A stretch of 64,000 bases of DNA from Saccharum officinarum (Eukaryota > Streptophyta > Magnoliopsida > Poales > Poaceae): positions 14,551,381 to 14,615,380 of the forward strand of contig CM036221.1 in NCBI GenBank assembly GCA_020631735.1. Direction: 5' to 3'. The notes under the pieces are model-generated. The model saw only the letters and a list, made by a program, of their open reading frames with translations. It did no database searches and was not told the DNA's origin. Below, piece by piece: positions 22,279 to 35,742 of the stretch; the first letter of the stretch is position 1, and each line of letters starts with the position of its first letter. The position numbers and the translations under genes are program-made.

Positions 22279-25200
22279 ATGCAGGTTAAGGTCGAAGACC
22301 TTGCCGAGGACGGCGGCACAGACGCTGATGCCAGGGGTCTCGGGGAGGCTGCTCTGGATCCGCTGCCTGGCTCGGTGCATGCCGGCCTAAAAGAGGAGGT
22401 GATGTGCTCCTCGACAGTTAGTTCTTGTAGGATGTTTTTTTTTTTGTGGTAGATGCAGAATTATTGAGACGTGCTCGTAGTCAGGGAATCAGGGAACAAT
22501 GTAAGTTTCTGAGTTGGGTGCCAGTTGTTAGCTCTGCTCGAGTTATGTGTTGCTGTTTCTAGTAAATGAAGTTTAGCCGATATCATGTTTGGGCATCTTT
22601 AAGGCTCCGTTTGGTTACATGGGAATGAATCCCAGCTGAACGGTTTCTTCACAAATTTCTATAACGTCGGAACCATTGCAGGCACGGAACGGGCCAACCG
22701 AATGGAGCCTAAACCTAATTTTTGTTTGGACCTTTTCTTTTATTTGTTAAGCAAGTAGCTTTTAACTGAATCAGACGATCAGTGGTGATTAAGGGTTCAT
22801 TTTTAGTTTTAGAGAACCAACGTATATGATGTCCTAGTGCCAATCCAGAGTGACCTAAATGGATTATTTTATTCCAAATATGATCATAAGATCTTGGATT
22901 ACTATTTAACACCACAGAAGCTGAGATGTTTTTTGGTTTTTTAGTTAGTGAATATTTGGAAGTAACTAGAATGCTAAGCTATTAAATTGCAAACAGATAG
23001 ACATTATAGTTTGACCAGAATAGGGTTATTTTGGTGCATTGGTTCTGTTTTGGTAAAGTCAGAATACTGACACTTTGCTCACCATAGGAAGGTCAACCAA
23101 GTTCTTCATCCGGTAAACTAAGATCACAGTTTATTGGAATGGGTTTTTCATCCAAGCTGGTAGACAAGGTTCTCCAGAGACATGGTATGCCTTTTTCTAC
23201 GACACGTTGATATTTTGTTTTTCAATGTGTATAGTGATGTGAAACAATCTCCAAAGTCAAAGCCCTATGAACATTGCCTTGTACTCTATGAATTAATAAT
23301 TGCATATAAATCTCATGCAGGTGATGATGATTCTAACACAATTTTGGAATCTCTTCTGTCCTATTCTGTAAGTGCTTTGCCGATTTCCTTGTCTATTCTA
23401 GAGTCTATTGTGATCCTCATGATGCTACTTTATATGTATTAAATTCTTGATAGATAGCTGGCTTCATATCAGAAGAGTGCATGGTGCTTGTGTTTTAGAT
23501 AGCGGAGGTGAACCAATTGTTCTGCATAAGTAGTTACCTTTACATCTCATTCATTACACAACTCTGCTGTATGAAATAACGCTACAAGTCCAGTTGGATG
23601 TCATTGTCCACTGTGACTCTTTACACTTTTTTTTTAGTTTTCCTACACTTTTGCTAATTACTACCTAACTTTACTTTAAGAACCTTGAAGTAATTGGAAT
23701 GTTATTTTACTTAGCTGGAGTTTGTACCCTATGAAGCATCTGATCTAGATTTTATGAAGATATTATTTGCATCCCCATGATAACCCTTACTGGGCTATGT
23801 GCATTGGCAAAGAGAAAGAAGGTATGGGCTTGAAGAATCTCTCCTTTTATATTACAGGACCATCAGCAGTCTGGATCCGAGTCATCGGGTTCTTTTGGAA
23901 GTTTATTTGATTCTGATAATGAAGAGAACAATTCTTCTTTAGAGTCTAAGAAAGGAATCAAAGACATCAAGGTGATCTCTTAGCAGAAGATATTAATCAT
24001 TATCTTACTTATTTAGAATCTTTTGAACCAATCTTAACAAACATCTCACTATCTGCAGCCAGAGCTTGATTCTTTCTCAGAGAAGTGGTCATTTTTACTC
24101 GGAACAATGAACTTTTCACAACAAGAAGTTGATTTGGCCTTCAAGCAACTAGGTACCTACACTTTTGCACAGTTAACAAATTTCTTATTGATTGTTCAGA
24201 TTGTCCTCTTAGACCCAAACCGTACTGATTGAAACCTTAAAAAATATGTATTCGATATGGTTTGTTGATTTGATGCTGGCAGCAATAACAGCAGGATAGA
24301 TTGGCTTCTTTGATCTAGTTTCTCCTTACTAACCTAGGATTCACAGCTGCCTTTATAGACTAGGCGCCTAGCAAATCTACTAACAAATCTTATCCAACTA
24401 ATCAATCCGATCTGCTAACAAACCCGAACAACAACAACATAGCCTTTTGTCCCAAGCAAGTTGGGGTAGGCGCTAACAAACCCGAACAAACTAACAAAAT
24501 AATCCCTTGTTGCGTAAGCTGCTGCTGCTGAACTGGTGGCCCTGTGTCCCTGTCCAGAGCCCCCACTGCCATTATAGTGTTAGACATGCTTGATAAACGG
24601 ACATGTTCCCAATATGCAATACAGTAATGCTCCATAATATGCTTAATTCAGGTGATGAAGCGCCATTAGAACAGCTCGTGGACTTCATTGTCAATGCTCA
24701 ATCAGGAGTATCCTATGGAGGACCAGAAAATGGTGATGCTACAAATGAGGTTTATCCTGTTGCCTATTTGTTTAATTCTGTGTAGTTTATGTATCTGGAT
24801 TATCCCATGACACATAAAGTGTTCTAGTTATTACAAAAATCTTCTACATATGGATCTGCATTCTAAAGCAATATTCTTTGTAACATGTATCACTCTGCAA
24901 CATCTGTTGTGGTGCAAACTGTAGTTACTTCTTATTAGTTTGAGAGTAGAACATTGCATACTTCTCAATTCTGAGTTGATGGTTCCAGTTTGTACCATGG
25001 TGTTTCTGAAAGGACTATATTTCATACATCCTCCCTGTTCTGCAGTTTGCTTTCATATTTCCCCAGCAATTTTTTAGACTTCCCGTGTTCATCTCAACAC
25101 TTTGTAGGCCTGGCTCAGTGTTGTTAAGGTATAACAGTCAAGCATATTAGTTTAATATCCTAGTCTAGGGTTTCCCTCTTGAGCCTCTCATGTACTCTAT

Positions 25201-28180
25201 ATATAGTCCCCATTGGGCCTCAATACAATCATCCAATTCAGCCCCCATTATTTGTAACGTGTATCACACCTCTAGGTTTTGTGATCCATCCATCACCTCG
25301 TCTTCGCCGCGCTCCCCATGGGAGGATCGCCTCTGCTCCTGCAGCAGCTTTGTAGATCTACAATTTTTTTTGTCTTCATCATGCTCTTCATTCAGCATGT
25401 CATGCAGCAGCATCAAGCCCAGTCCTTCCTCTTCTTCAGCAGCAAGTCATCCCAAGGCAGATCCAAATCCGGTAGCTGTCCCCCCCCTTGTGACTCCTCC
25501 CACGCAGAATCATCTCCACCCACTACGGTCCGTGCATTGCAGGTCGATCTTCAGGCCACCGTTGTGCCCGTCGTTGATTCCACCTGGATTCATCATCTGC
25601 CCTCACCTGTCCGTCCGTGCGGGGCCTCTTCATGCATCCACGGTGGCCTGAAGATTGATCAATGATGCACGGACCGTAGTGGGTGGAGATGATTCTGTGG
25701 GAAGGGGTCGCAATGGCAGGGGATGGCTGCTGGATTTGGATCTGCCTCTGGATGACTTGCTGCTGCTGAAGAAGAGGAAGGGCAACGGCTTGATGCTCTT
25801 GCATGATGTGCTGGACGAAGAACGTGATGAAGACTAAAAAAATGTAGATCTACAAAGCTGCCCTCGGGAGTAGAGACGATCCTCCGGGGCCCGGGGGGGG
25901 AGCGGGACGAAGGTGATGGCTGGATGCCTGGATCACAAAACCTAGAGCTGTGGTGCCATGTTACAAATAACGGGGACTGAATTGGATGATGTATTGAGGC
26001 CCAATGAGGACTATATAGAGTACATGAGAAACACAAGAGGGAAACCCTAGACGAGGAGATTACACTATTACTCTTAACTATTATACCTTAACAAGTGTCA
26101 CGTAAACTGAGACACTTGTTATTTTTCTGCTATTTCTCCTTCAGTTGGCTACACTTGAAATATTTCCAGTTACTATACTATAGCTGATCAAGAATGTTAT
26201 GTGCTTTTCCTTGATTTCGGTAATGAATGACCAATGACTGATGTGGATTTTTGATATAGTGAATATGCGTATTATGGTTGCTACTTCTCTAACTTAACCT
26301 CAAGAATTAAAAATTAAAATGGCATTTTTTTCAGGGAAAGACTGAATTACTCTATGGTGTGATGGAAAAACACTTAGCTTGCTTCAGATGGGCTTTACCG
26401 AGGAAGAGGTATCATCAGCTATTGACAATTTTGGTAAGTCAAGGGTTAAAAGATTCTTGCTCATTTTTTTATGAGATCCTAGAATGTTTACAATGGTACT
26501 TGTATACTCTTTCAGACCAGAGAACAACTATTCAGGAGCTGGCTGACTCAATTTTGGCAAGGCGAATAGCCAATAGCATTGAGCAGAAAGAGGTAACTGA
26601 CTAGCATTTATTCTTACTGCTGTAGGCTTGTAATGGCCATGATAAAAATCATCTCATGTGGAGAATCTTGTCCAACAAACTCGCATATTATGTCATAGTA
26701 TGGTGCAGAATCTACACTTGCCTTCTATATTCAAATGATTTATATGGTACTGGTTCGATGTTCCCTGATTTTTTTCCTAGATTGTGGTTTGATTTGTTAG
26801 AACATGTATCTCTATAACAACTCATTTCCGTGGTCAATGAAATATGGCTCTTTAAAGCAGCTCTTTATAGCTATTGAAATTTTGTAACATTCTCTCAGAC
26901 AGATGCTATGTGTTCTAATTTTGGAGTCTTATGCTTCTGTGCAGGTAAAAATTGAATCTGACTTTCTAGGCGAGGCAGAACCTGATTATTCTTCATACCA
27001 GCCTTCATACTCTGCTGCAAGCTATTATGACGATGACAGCAACAATACACGGGTTAAAAGGGCTAAGCATATATTTACAGATGACACAGGTGCCTCCAGT
27101 AGTCACCCTGGCAATCCATGGTCTATGGGGCACTGTGCAGGGACAAGTGATATGCCTGTTAAGGTAGAACTTGAGGCAATGACACCAGGCTGCCGTGCAA
27201 ATGTACAAGGTGACCTTGCTAAACCCCCATTTTTCTTGTATGGAAATGTGGTAGATATCCCAAAAGACACATGGCATCAACTCAAACAGTTCTTATACAA
27301 TGTGGAGCCTGAGTTTGTGAACAGTCAGTCCTTCTCCGCTCTAACCCGAAAGGAAGGTTATATTCACAACCTTCCAGTGGAGAAAAGACGTGTCGTGGTT
27401 CCAAAGTCTCCAATGACTATTGAAGAAGCACTTCCATTCACCAGACAGTGGTGGCCCTCATGGGATACAAGGAAACATATCAATGTAGTTACTACAGAGG
27501 TTGCAGGGATTGAGCAGACATGTGAAAGATTGGGGAGCATGGTTAGAGAGTCAAGAGGAGTGCTTTCCGAAGCAAGACAGGTGCAGATTATACACCAGTG
27601 CAGGGTTTCAAACCTTATTTGGGTTGACCGGGACAAGTTAGGCCCTTTGGAGCCTCGTCAAGTGGAAAGGATACTAGGCTACCCACATAACCACACAAAT
27701 CTGTTTGAATTAAACCAACCTGATAGATTTGGTGCCATGAAATTTGCATTTCAGACTGATACATTGTCATATTTTCTATCGGTCCTGAAAGGCATGTATC
27801 CAGATGGAATAAGAGTGCTATCCATCTACAGTGGCATTGGAGGTGCAGAAGTAACACTTCATCGGCTAGGCATTCCTTTGAAATGTGTAATATCTGTTGA
27901 GGAATCTGAGGTGAATAGGAAAATTCTAAGAAGGTGGTGGTTGAAAACTGAACAAACTGGAGTGCTAAGGCAGCATCCAGGAATCTGGAAGCTCAAAATA
28001 CATGTGATTGAAGACTTGGTGAAAGAGTTTGGTGGGTTTGATCTGATTATTGGTGGGAATTATACTTCTTGCAAAGGTGGTAATAATACAGTAAATACGA
28101 CAATGGGCATGGATTCCAACCGCTTCTATGAGTATGCCCGTGTTGTTAAAAGAGTAAGGACTGCAGTTGGACTAAGTTGA
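22279..28180 (+). CDS. DRM3: DRM3-like domains-rearranged methyltransferase homologue (copy 1, frameshifted)
   Basis: Nine coding exons with GT-AG introns: 22279-22398, 23088-23184, 23321-23367, 23858-23971, 24059-24152, 24652-24749, 26335-26433, 26516-26592, 26945-28180. They encode about 660 aa if the exon-7 frame is kept, close to the DRM family size. UBA-like domains lie near residues 54-88 (FIGMGFSS), 133-170 and 205-243 (LLQMGFTEEEV). The C-terminal methyltransferase domain has the rearranged DRM motif order; motif I, SIYSGIGGAE, is at 542-551. The motif IV region reads GGNYTSCKGGN (619-629), where active DRM2 has a Pro-Cys pair, so the protein is probably not catalytic, as in Arabidopsis DRM3, an RdDM cofactor linked to Pol V. 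A basic stretch, RVKRAK (285-290), may be a nuclear signal. In this copy exon 7 has five A's (near 26364) where copy 2 has six, breaking the frame; the start codon choice (22279) is tentative. Confidence 0.85.
22603..22709. mobile_element. Tourist-like MITE in DRM3-like intron 1 (copy 1)
   Basis: 107 bp with terminal inverted repeats ggctccgtttggtt and aaccgaatggagcc. It is flanked by taa on both sides (22600-22602 and 22710-22712). Too short to encode anything; it lies within the 22399-23087 intron. Confidence 0.85.
24414..24489 (-). mobile_element. 5'-truncated SINE with 18-bp target duplication (copy 1)
   Basis: A 40-bp insert (24432-24471; caacaacatagccttttgtc ... ttggggtaggc) flanked by perfect direct repeats of gctaacaaacccgaacaa (24414-24431 and 24472-24489). 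Read on the minus strand, the insert matches the 3' end I remember for plant Au SINEs (...ccaacttgcttggg... ending in ttgttgttg). Long target repeats plus 5' truncation are typical of LINE-driven retroposition. It lies in the intron between exons 5 and 6 of the DRM3-like gene. Confidence 0.75.
25122..26093. mobile_element. Palindromic retroelement: two inverted 5' halves with one 5-bp TSD (copy 1)
   Basis: 972 bp inside the DRM3-like intron between exons 6 and 7. Arms of about 440 bp (25122-25561 and 25642-26093) are reverse complements at roughly 85% identity, around an ~80-bp centre. Both outer ends read TGTTAAGGTATAA inwards. Each arm has a short LTR-like unit (25122-25259, 138 bp; 25959-26093, 135 bp), then a primer-binding-like site. 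On the right arm (minus) this is TGGCACCACAGC, 9 of 12 matches to the tRNA-Met type TGGTATCAGAGC; on the left it is tgtatcacacct. Both continue with tctaggttttgtgatcc. agtgt flanks the whole unit on both sides (25117-25121 and 26094-26098). The arms also share a TATA-like ctctatata and a short Gln-rich frame. No polymerase. Confidence 0.8.
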
Positions 28181-28599
28181 TGAGTCCATCTTTGATGAAG
28201 ATCGCACATCTTCATAAAACTAGCCTGTAGGAGGATGTAGAATCATCTGATGTGCAAATGTAGGATGCTATGAGTAGACTTTGACAAGAGGATGGTACAA
28301 GTAAACTTGACAAGTCTTGGGACTTGATTATTGCAATGAATTGACTTATCCTTCATTCTGGTTTGTGTTTGTTGGCCACTTCGAATCTTTGATAATTATT
28401 CTGTGTTGCTCCTTTCAAAATCTTTCAACCACCTGTTTGTTTCTCCTCAAATTTTAGTTGATCTATGTGGATCATTGCAAGTCGAACCATCTCATGGTTG
28501 ATTTCTGCTTGGTATTTCTCAAAACAGATTTCGGATTAAGTTTTTTGTTCCTTTTTTTCTTGGACAAATAGCATATTTCATTCAACTCAAAACACAAAT
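28181..28599 (+). other. Probable 3' UTR of the DRM3-like gene (copy 1)
   Basis: T-rich DNA after the TGA at 28178-28180, with no ORF of note and no unambiguous poly(A) signal. The transcript end is not defined by the sequence. Confidence 0.35.
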
Positions 28600-29270
28600 T
28601 TCATGCAAGACATGAAGGTAATCCCGTCTGGATTGCCTCTTGTAATGCAATCTGTGTGTGGCCTATGTGATTAGAGGAATAGATGCAGTGGCTGGTGAGT
28701 TCTTAGCCTCTACTGCCTGGCAATGTGCAATCATGTTTGTTTATCTTCCATTGCTTTCCAAATTCTAACCTGAATTTGTCTCCTGTGTTGAGAGCTGTGA
28801 AGTCTGCTAGCATTGGGCATTTGGCCTTAGTCACCATTGTGGCATGTTGTGATTGTTGAGAGCAGAGACAAGGACTTGATTATCTTTGGTAAACTGAAGA
28901 GCTGCAGCAACCTGAGCCTTGAGCCAGATTGCTGCAGCTTCAGCCATCATAACATTGTGCACCACTCTAGCCTTTTGTTTTGATGAAAATTTCCGAGGTG
29001 ATCAGAGACTGTGTATTATGTGTTAATATTCCTAGCCCAGCCAATGGGGTGTGGCCATTTGGCAGTACTGCAGCACCTGTGTTACCATGGCATTTTGGTT
29101 CTGGGTTGGAGACTGAAGAGGCAACTGGTTCAGCATTTGGGTTAAATCCTGGTTTTCAAGCAGCCGTATCTGTGAGCTCCTGCTGTGTTGTTTGTAGAGT
29201 ACCTGTCGCAGCTGTATGCAGTTCTCCTTGCTCACCATCAACAAAATAGGAAGGATTTGTACCTTGTACA
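28600..29270 (-). pseudogene. RNase H-like (LINE-type) relic between the two genes (copy 1)
   Basis: On the minus strand, fragments in different frames resemble the RNase H-like domain found in plant LINEs: GLGILTHNTQSLITSE, then MMAEAAAIWLKAQVAAALQ followed by KDNQVLVSALNNH, then MLADFTALNTGDKF. The central AEAAAIWLKAQ pattern fits the conserved AEA-x-A helix. Frame changes near 28975 and several stops show that it is dead. The assignment rests on pattern only. Confidence 0.35.
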
Positions 29271-29285
29271 GTGGCTTCCGCTGCA

Positions 29286-29330
29286 TATGCATGATGAACT
29301 TTTTTTTTTGAATCTTATGCATGATGAACT
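29286..29330. repeat. Micro-insertion of T9GAATCT between 15-bp direct repeats (copy 1)
   Basis: tatgcatgatgaact occurs at 29286-29300 and 29316-29330, separated by tttttttttgaatct. It looks like the poly(A) tail (reverse strand) of an almost wholly truncated retroposon with its target duplication, or a small repair duplication. Confidence 0.5.
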
Positions 29331-30213
29331 TGCTAACATCTATTTCGTCTCCTCACCAGAATCTTGGATTAATTGAGGAGTCCGGGTTTCAAGACCCCTT
29401 ACCCTTCAGGTTGCCAACTAATGTTTTCCATGTTAAAGAGGAAGTGTTCTTTTAGCTAATCATATTGAGGCCTTTGTGCTATGCTCGCCCAGTCTAATGC
29501 AGGAGATTATTGAAAACCATCATATGGAGCGCTTACTGAGTCACTTACATCTGGGGCACCTGAGTCAACGCCATTGCTATTGTGGCAAATGTGTTGACAT
29601 TCAGTACATAAAATGTGGTACTACATTAACCTGGATACTGCTTCGGTCTGATAACTGATAGTGTTTTGTTTGTCACTGATAAATTTGCTGGTACTTGTCG
29701 TTATTATTTCTTTTGTTTCTTTCCAATGTCATACTGAATATGATGACATATACTTGTATCCAAAACTTTCTTTGGATGTTACCAGAACTACATACCAAAT
29801 AGAAAAAAAATGCAAATATTGCTTAAGCATCCACAGGACGCGAGGAGCACAAATGAATGAATAGCCTGAATCCATAAACAAATGTTGGACTGAACATCGT
29901 CATACAAAGGGCACGTACTTGCATGGCGATACTACAAATCAGGCAAACTGAATTCGGCGGCTCAGCGCAAACCGATACATGTACTCAGGGGCATGCAGCA
30001 ACACTCATCTACTTACAGAAGCGCAGAGGATTTGTTACATCGACATCTTTTCATCTTTTCGGGGGTTAAGGGGAGTGATAACCTCGGACAAAAAATAATC
30101 ACACATATTGCCTATCTTATACCACATCTGGCAATGTCGATCTCCACCAGTTTCTTCTAACAGACATTAATTTGGTCCTCAACTAATCTTCAAGCCGTCC
30201 TCTCAGCCAGAGA

Positions 30214-32578
<2,365 letters not shown>

Positions 32579-33610
32579 GCTGCAACAGAGCTATACAATT
32601 GTGTAGCACAAACCACTGTCCAAGCCTCCAAGGGACTTCCCTAAAGGCGCGATGGACTTGATTCACCTGCAAAGAGCATGATTATGGGAAATCAGAAAAC
32701 ACATGATCGGGATGCTCAGCACAAGAAATTTGTGGTTCAGTGAAATGTTTGTTGAAAAAGCACATTCACTTGCAGACATGTTTGTATTGCTAGATAGGCT
32801 CGGGAGACTTGACAAGAACAGACCAACCCCTTCCAAATCGGGAAGTCTTAGCATGATCAATTGGAAACTCTGTTTGTCCAGATTTTACACAGCTCCCGAG
32901 AGGAATTCAGCTCCGATCATAAATGAACAAGATATCCCAGTCCCAGCAGAGTGAATAACATCTGGCAGACGTACGCATAAATAAATCACCAAAAAATAAG
33001 GAAAAACGTTCTCGATGCATATCACCAAATTCGCGGCAAAGCTGCCACCTTTCCCCCAATCCATCTCCATTTATTTAGTTTTCATTCACGTTGGCGGAGA
33101 ACGAGGAAAATCAACACGAACAAGAGGAAACTATGGAAGCCAAAACTACCGCTGTTCGGAAAATCACAAGCAAAAAACGATATATAAAGAAAAGAAACAA
33201 ATGAAAGAAAGAAAGAAGACGACTCTGGCGTCTCGTCTGCTCGTCCCGAATCGAGCGAACCAGACGCCCGAAACGGCGAAAGCGCGCGCCTACCCGCCCC
33301 GCCACGCCACCGCCTCTCGATCTCACGAATCGCCAGCGCGACGGAAGGCGCCACTGCGGAATCAAACGTCCGCGCCGCCCGCCCGCTCGCCCGCACCTCA
33401 ATCGCCGGATCCAAGAAGAGACGCAGAGCGCGAGCACGAAGAGGAGGATTACCGGATCTTCTCGGCGCGCGGATCGGCGGCGCGGGGCCCGGGTGGGAGT
33501 CGGGGTCGGGGCGGGGCCGGGAAGCTTCTCCCCTCTCTTCCTCCAACTCCGGCGCGGGGAGGGAGGATTGAAGAAGAGAGGGGTTGCGGAATGGAGGAAG
33601 AAGGGAGGCG
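32579..33610 (-). promoter_or_regulatory. 5' UTR, leader intron and promoter of the GSK3-like gene (copy 1)
   Basis: On the minus strand the start codon is preceded by a leader with an acceptor (tttgcag|gtgaatc, about 32669). Upstream, a GC-rich exon ends at a donor (gatccg|gtaatcc, about 33449-33455). This predicts a leader intron of about 780 bp, a frequent feature of plant GSK3 genes. DNA at 33200-33600 is GC-rich (leader and core promoter), then turns AT-rich. ORFs here (e.g. 33111-33674 minus) are compositional. Confidence 0.5.
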
Positions 33611-34681
33611 ACGCCGGGGAGGGAAAAGACAAGTTATAACGCACAAGAAAATTGCAGGGCAGCAATAAATTCATTATTAATCTATTAATTAATTAATTAG
33701 AGCGGAAAAAGATGGAGTTTTTACTGATTTATTATTATCTTGTCTGTTTGACCGTTGAAAGGTTCGTTCCAGCGGCGCCATTCCATTAATCGTCTCCTTG
33801 ATTTGTTCTGGCGCCTCTTTTCTTTTTCTTTTCTTTTTTTTTATTTAATTACTAACTCTTTTTCTTTTATACTTATTATGAATGAACTTGATTCCAAAAA
33901 AACTAAATGTTGTGCTAGTTTGTTCTATGTTAAATTTGATCGAATTGATGATAAGGTTATCAACATTATAGTACCAAATAATTATATTATAAGGATATGT
34001 TCTATAATTATCTAAGCATATACATATTTTTAATCTATTTATTTAAGCCTATATTTAAATACATAGTAAAATCTACGTGCCTAAAATGCCGAATGCCTTG
34101 TAATTGATGAAGGGAGTAATACAGATATAGTTATCTTTTAATAAATTTGACTGAAATTATAATAGTTCTGATCTATAATAAAACTAAAATAATGTCAAGT
34201 TTCCTTTGACAGAGATAGTAATAACTTAGCCTACTCTTTTTTTAAAAAAAATAGGGATGCATTTTTGTTTTTATTGTGCAATTATTGGACGTCTAGCCTT
34301 CCAATCTAAGCGAGGGGATTATTGTGTATCCTCAATTTATATCTAGAAAAAAAGTTGGAGTATAGCATTTATGCTCCTTTCAATGATATATCTTCTATAT
34401 ATGTCCGATCTTGTACTACAACGTAAATTGAAAGCATGTTTCCAGCTCACCTATTCAATGCGTTGAGATATGTATGTATTCCCAAACTTTTATGTTGGGA
34501 CTTGTATTGTGAAAGAGACGGCAAATTGCGCCATCTTCCTTATTCCTCAAATCATGACATAAATTCTAGAAAAATAAAGAAAAGTAGTGGCACCTATATA
34601 TTCAAAAAATGTACATTCCTAAGTATCATTCTAAGCCAGATCAGTTATCCTCAGGAGGGTTTGTCCGTGGTCCTGTCTATT
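33611..34681. other. AT-rich intergenic DNA upstream of the GSK3-like gene (copy 1)
   Basis: No gene or RNA recognised. It contains runs of ttaattaatta (about 33680-33700), a T-rich stretch (about 33815-33850) and scattered AT-rich DNA. Part of this is likely the distal promoter. Confidence 0.35.
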
Positions 34682-34807
34682 GCCCTGTTCGTTTGTTATA
34701 ATCCGTACTTTTCAGCTTGTGTTTTCAGCTGGAACAGTATTTTTCTCTCACAACAAATCACCGAACAGTACTTTCAGACATGACTTTTCAGCAAAGCGAA
34801 CGGAGCA
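34682..34807. mobile_element. Short MITE (gccctgttcg type), copy 1
   Basis: About 126 bp with imperfect inverted ends gccctgttcgtttg and caaagcgaacggagca. The interior includes ccgtacttttcagc and tttctctcacaacaaatca, a pattern I associate with a small MITE abundant in Andropogoneae genes. Target duplication not clear. Confidence 0.6.
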
Positions 34808-34955
34808 ATATTTGTAGGTTTATGGGCAACCCGCCCTGTTATCATCTCATCTTCCCATCCAAAATAAACTCGAGAACATTTTATGTAAATTTGTTGATAA
34901 AAACTACCGTAGAGCGTAAATTTCTCGAAGACACATACACATGCAACATGATTGG

Positions 34956-35186
34956 GGGCCTTGTTTAGATGCACCCAAAGTTAGAATTTTTTTCTACTTC
35001 TCTCCTCACATAATTTTTAGCCGCTTGCATGGTATTAAATGTAGGTAAATAACTAATTAAACAATTAGTTGAAATTACGAGATGAATCTTTTGAGGCCTA
35101 GTTGGTCACGATTGGACAATATTTGGCAATAAGACGAAAGCGGTACTATTTATCGGGTTGAAAAAATTTGCAAACTAAACGGGGCC
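34956..35186. mobile_element. MITE with ggggccttgtttag ends (copy 1, many indels)
   Basis: Inverted ends gggccttgtttag and ctaaacggggcc. The interior (gaatcttttgaggcctagttgg, cgattggacaatatttg) resembles the reverse of the MITE at 15926-16153, so it is the same superfamily. Compared with the 55851-56092 copy it lacks about ten scattered bases, which is part of the contig-end decay. Confidence 0.65.
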
Positions 35187-35642
35187 TGAGTCAGGGCAGG
35201 GGTTTGAAGTTGAAGCTAAGTGAAGAAGGACCAATGATTGGGGTCCGGCACAGGCTGTCATGGTTCGGGCATGGGCATGCACCCGCACTCTGCTCTTCTC
35301 TCCTCTTCCTGCCTGCCAGCAGCTGAGCTCAAGACAACAAAACAAGCAAATAATTAGATACTACTAATCCAGAAGGAAAAAAGGCATTCCATCAAATACT
35401 GCTGTAAAAAATATATATAGATATATAGTGGCTAGGTAGGCCGGCCCCAGACTCATCACTAATTCAGAAAATCTTGAAACAGCCTTTTGGCTCTCTCTTT
35501 ATCTTTGCTACTAGTTTATTGGGCCTTGCAATCTTATATCTTGTTTTGTGTTGTAAAGCTAACCTCTGCGAGTGCATCTACTCATTGATGCTTGGCGATC
35601 ATTCCATGGCTGTCGAGGCAAAGGTTTGGATATTATATATAG

Positions 35643-35742
35643 NNNNNNNNNNNNNNNNNNNNNNNNNNNNNNNNNNNNNNNNNNNNNNNNNNNNNNNNNN
35701 NNNNNNNNNNNNNNNNNNNNNNNNNNNNNNNNNNNNNNNNNN
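35643..35742. other. Assembly gap, exactly 100 N
   Basis: A run of 100 Ns, a conventional placeholder for a scaffold join of unknown size. Sequence left of it (…gatattatatatag) recurs at 56553, where it continues without a gap. Sequence right of it recurs at 14864. Confidence 0.99.

Noticed and set aside
25190..26036. Ser/Gln-rich ORFs of 93-171 codons in the DRM3-like intron
   Set aside because: They lie inside the palindromic element, change length between copies through single-base indels, and appear on both strands because the arms are reverse complements.
33015..33674. Arg/Pro-rich ORFs of 150-217 codons upstream of the GSK3-like gene
   Set aside because: GC-rich leader/promoter; frames differ between the two copies because of indels, so they are not conserved.
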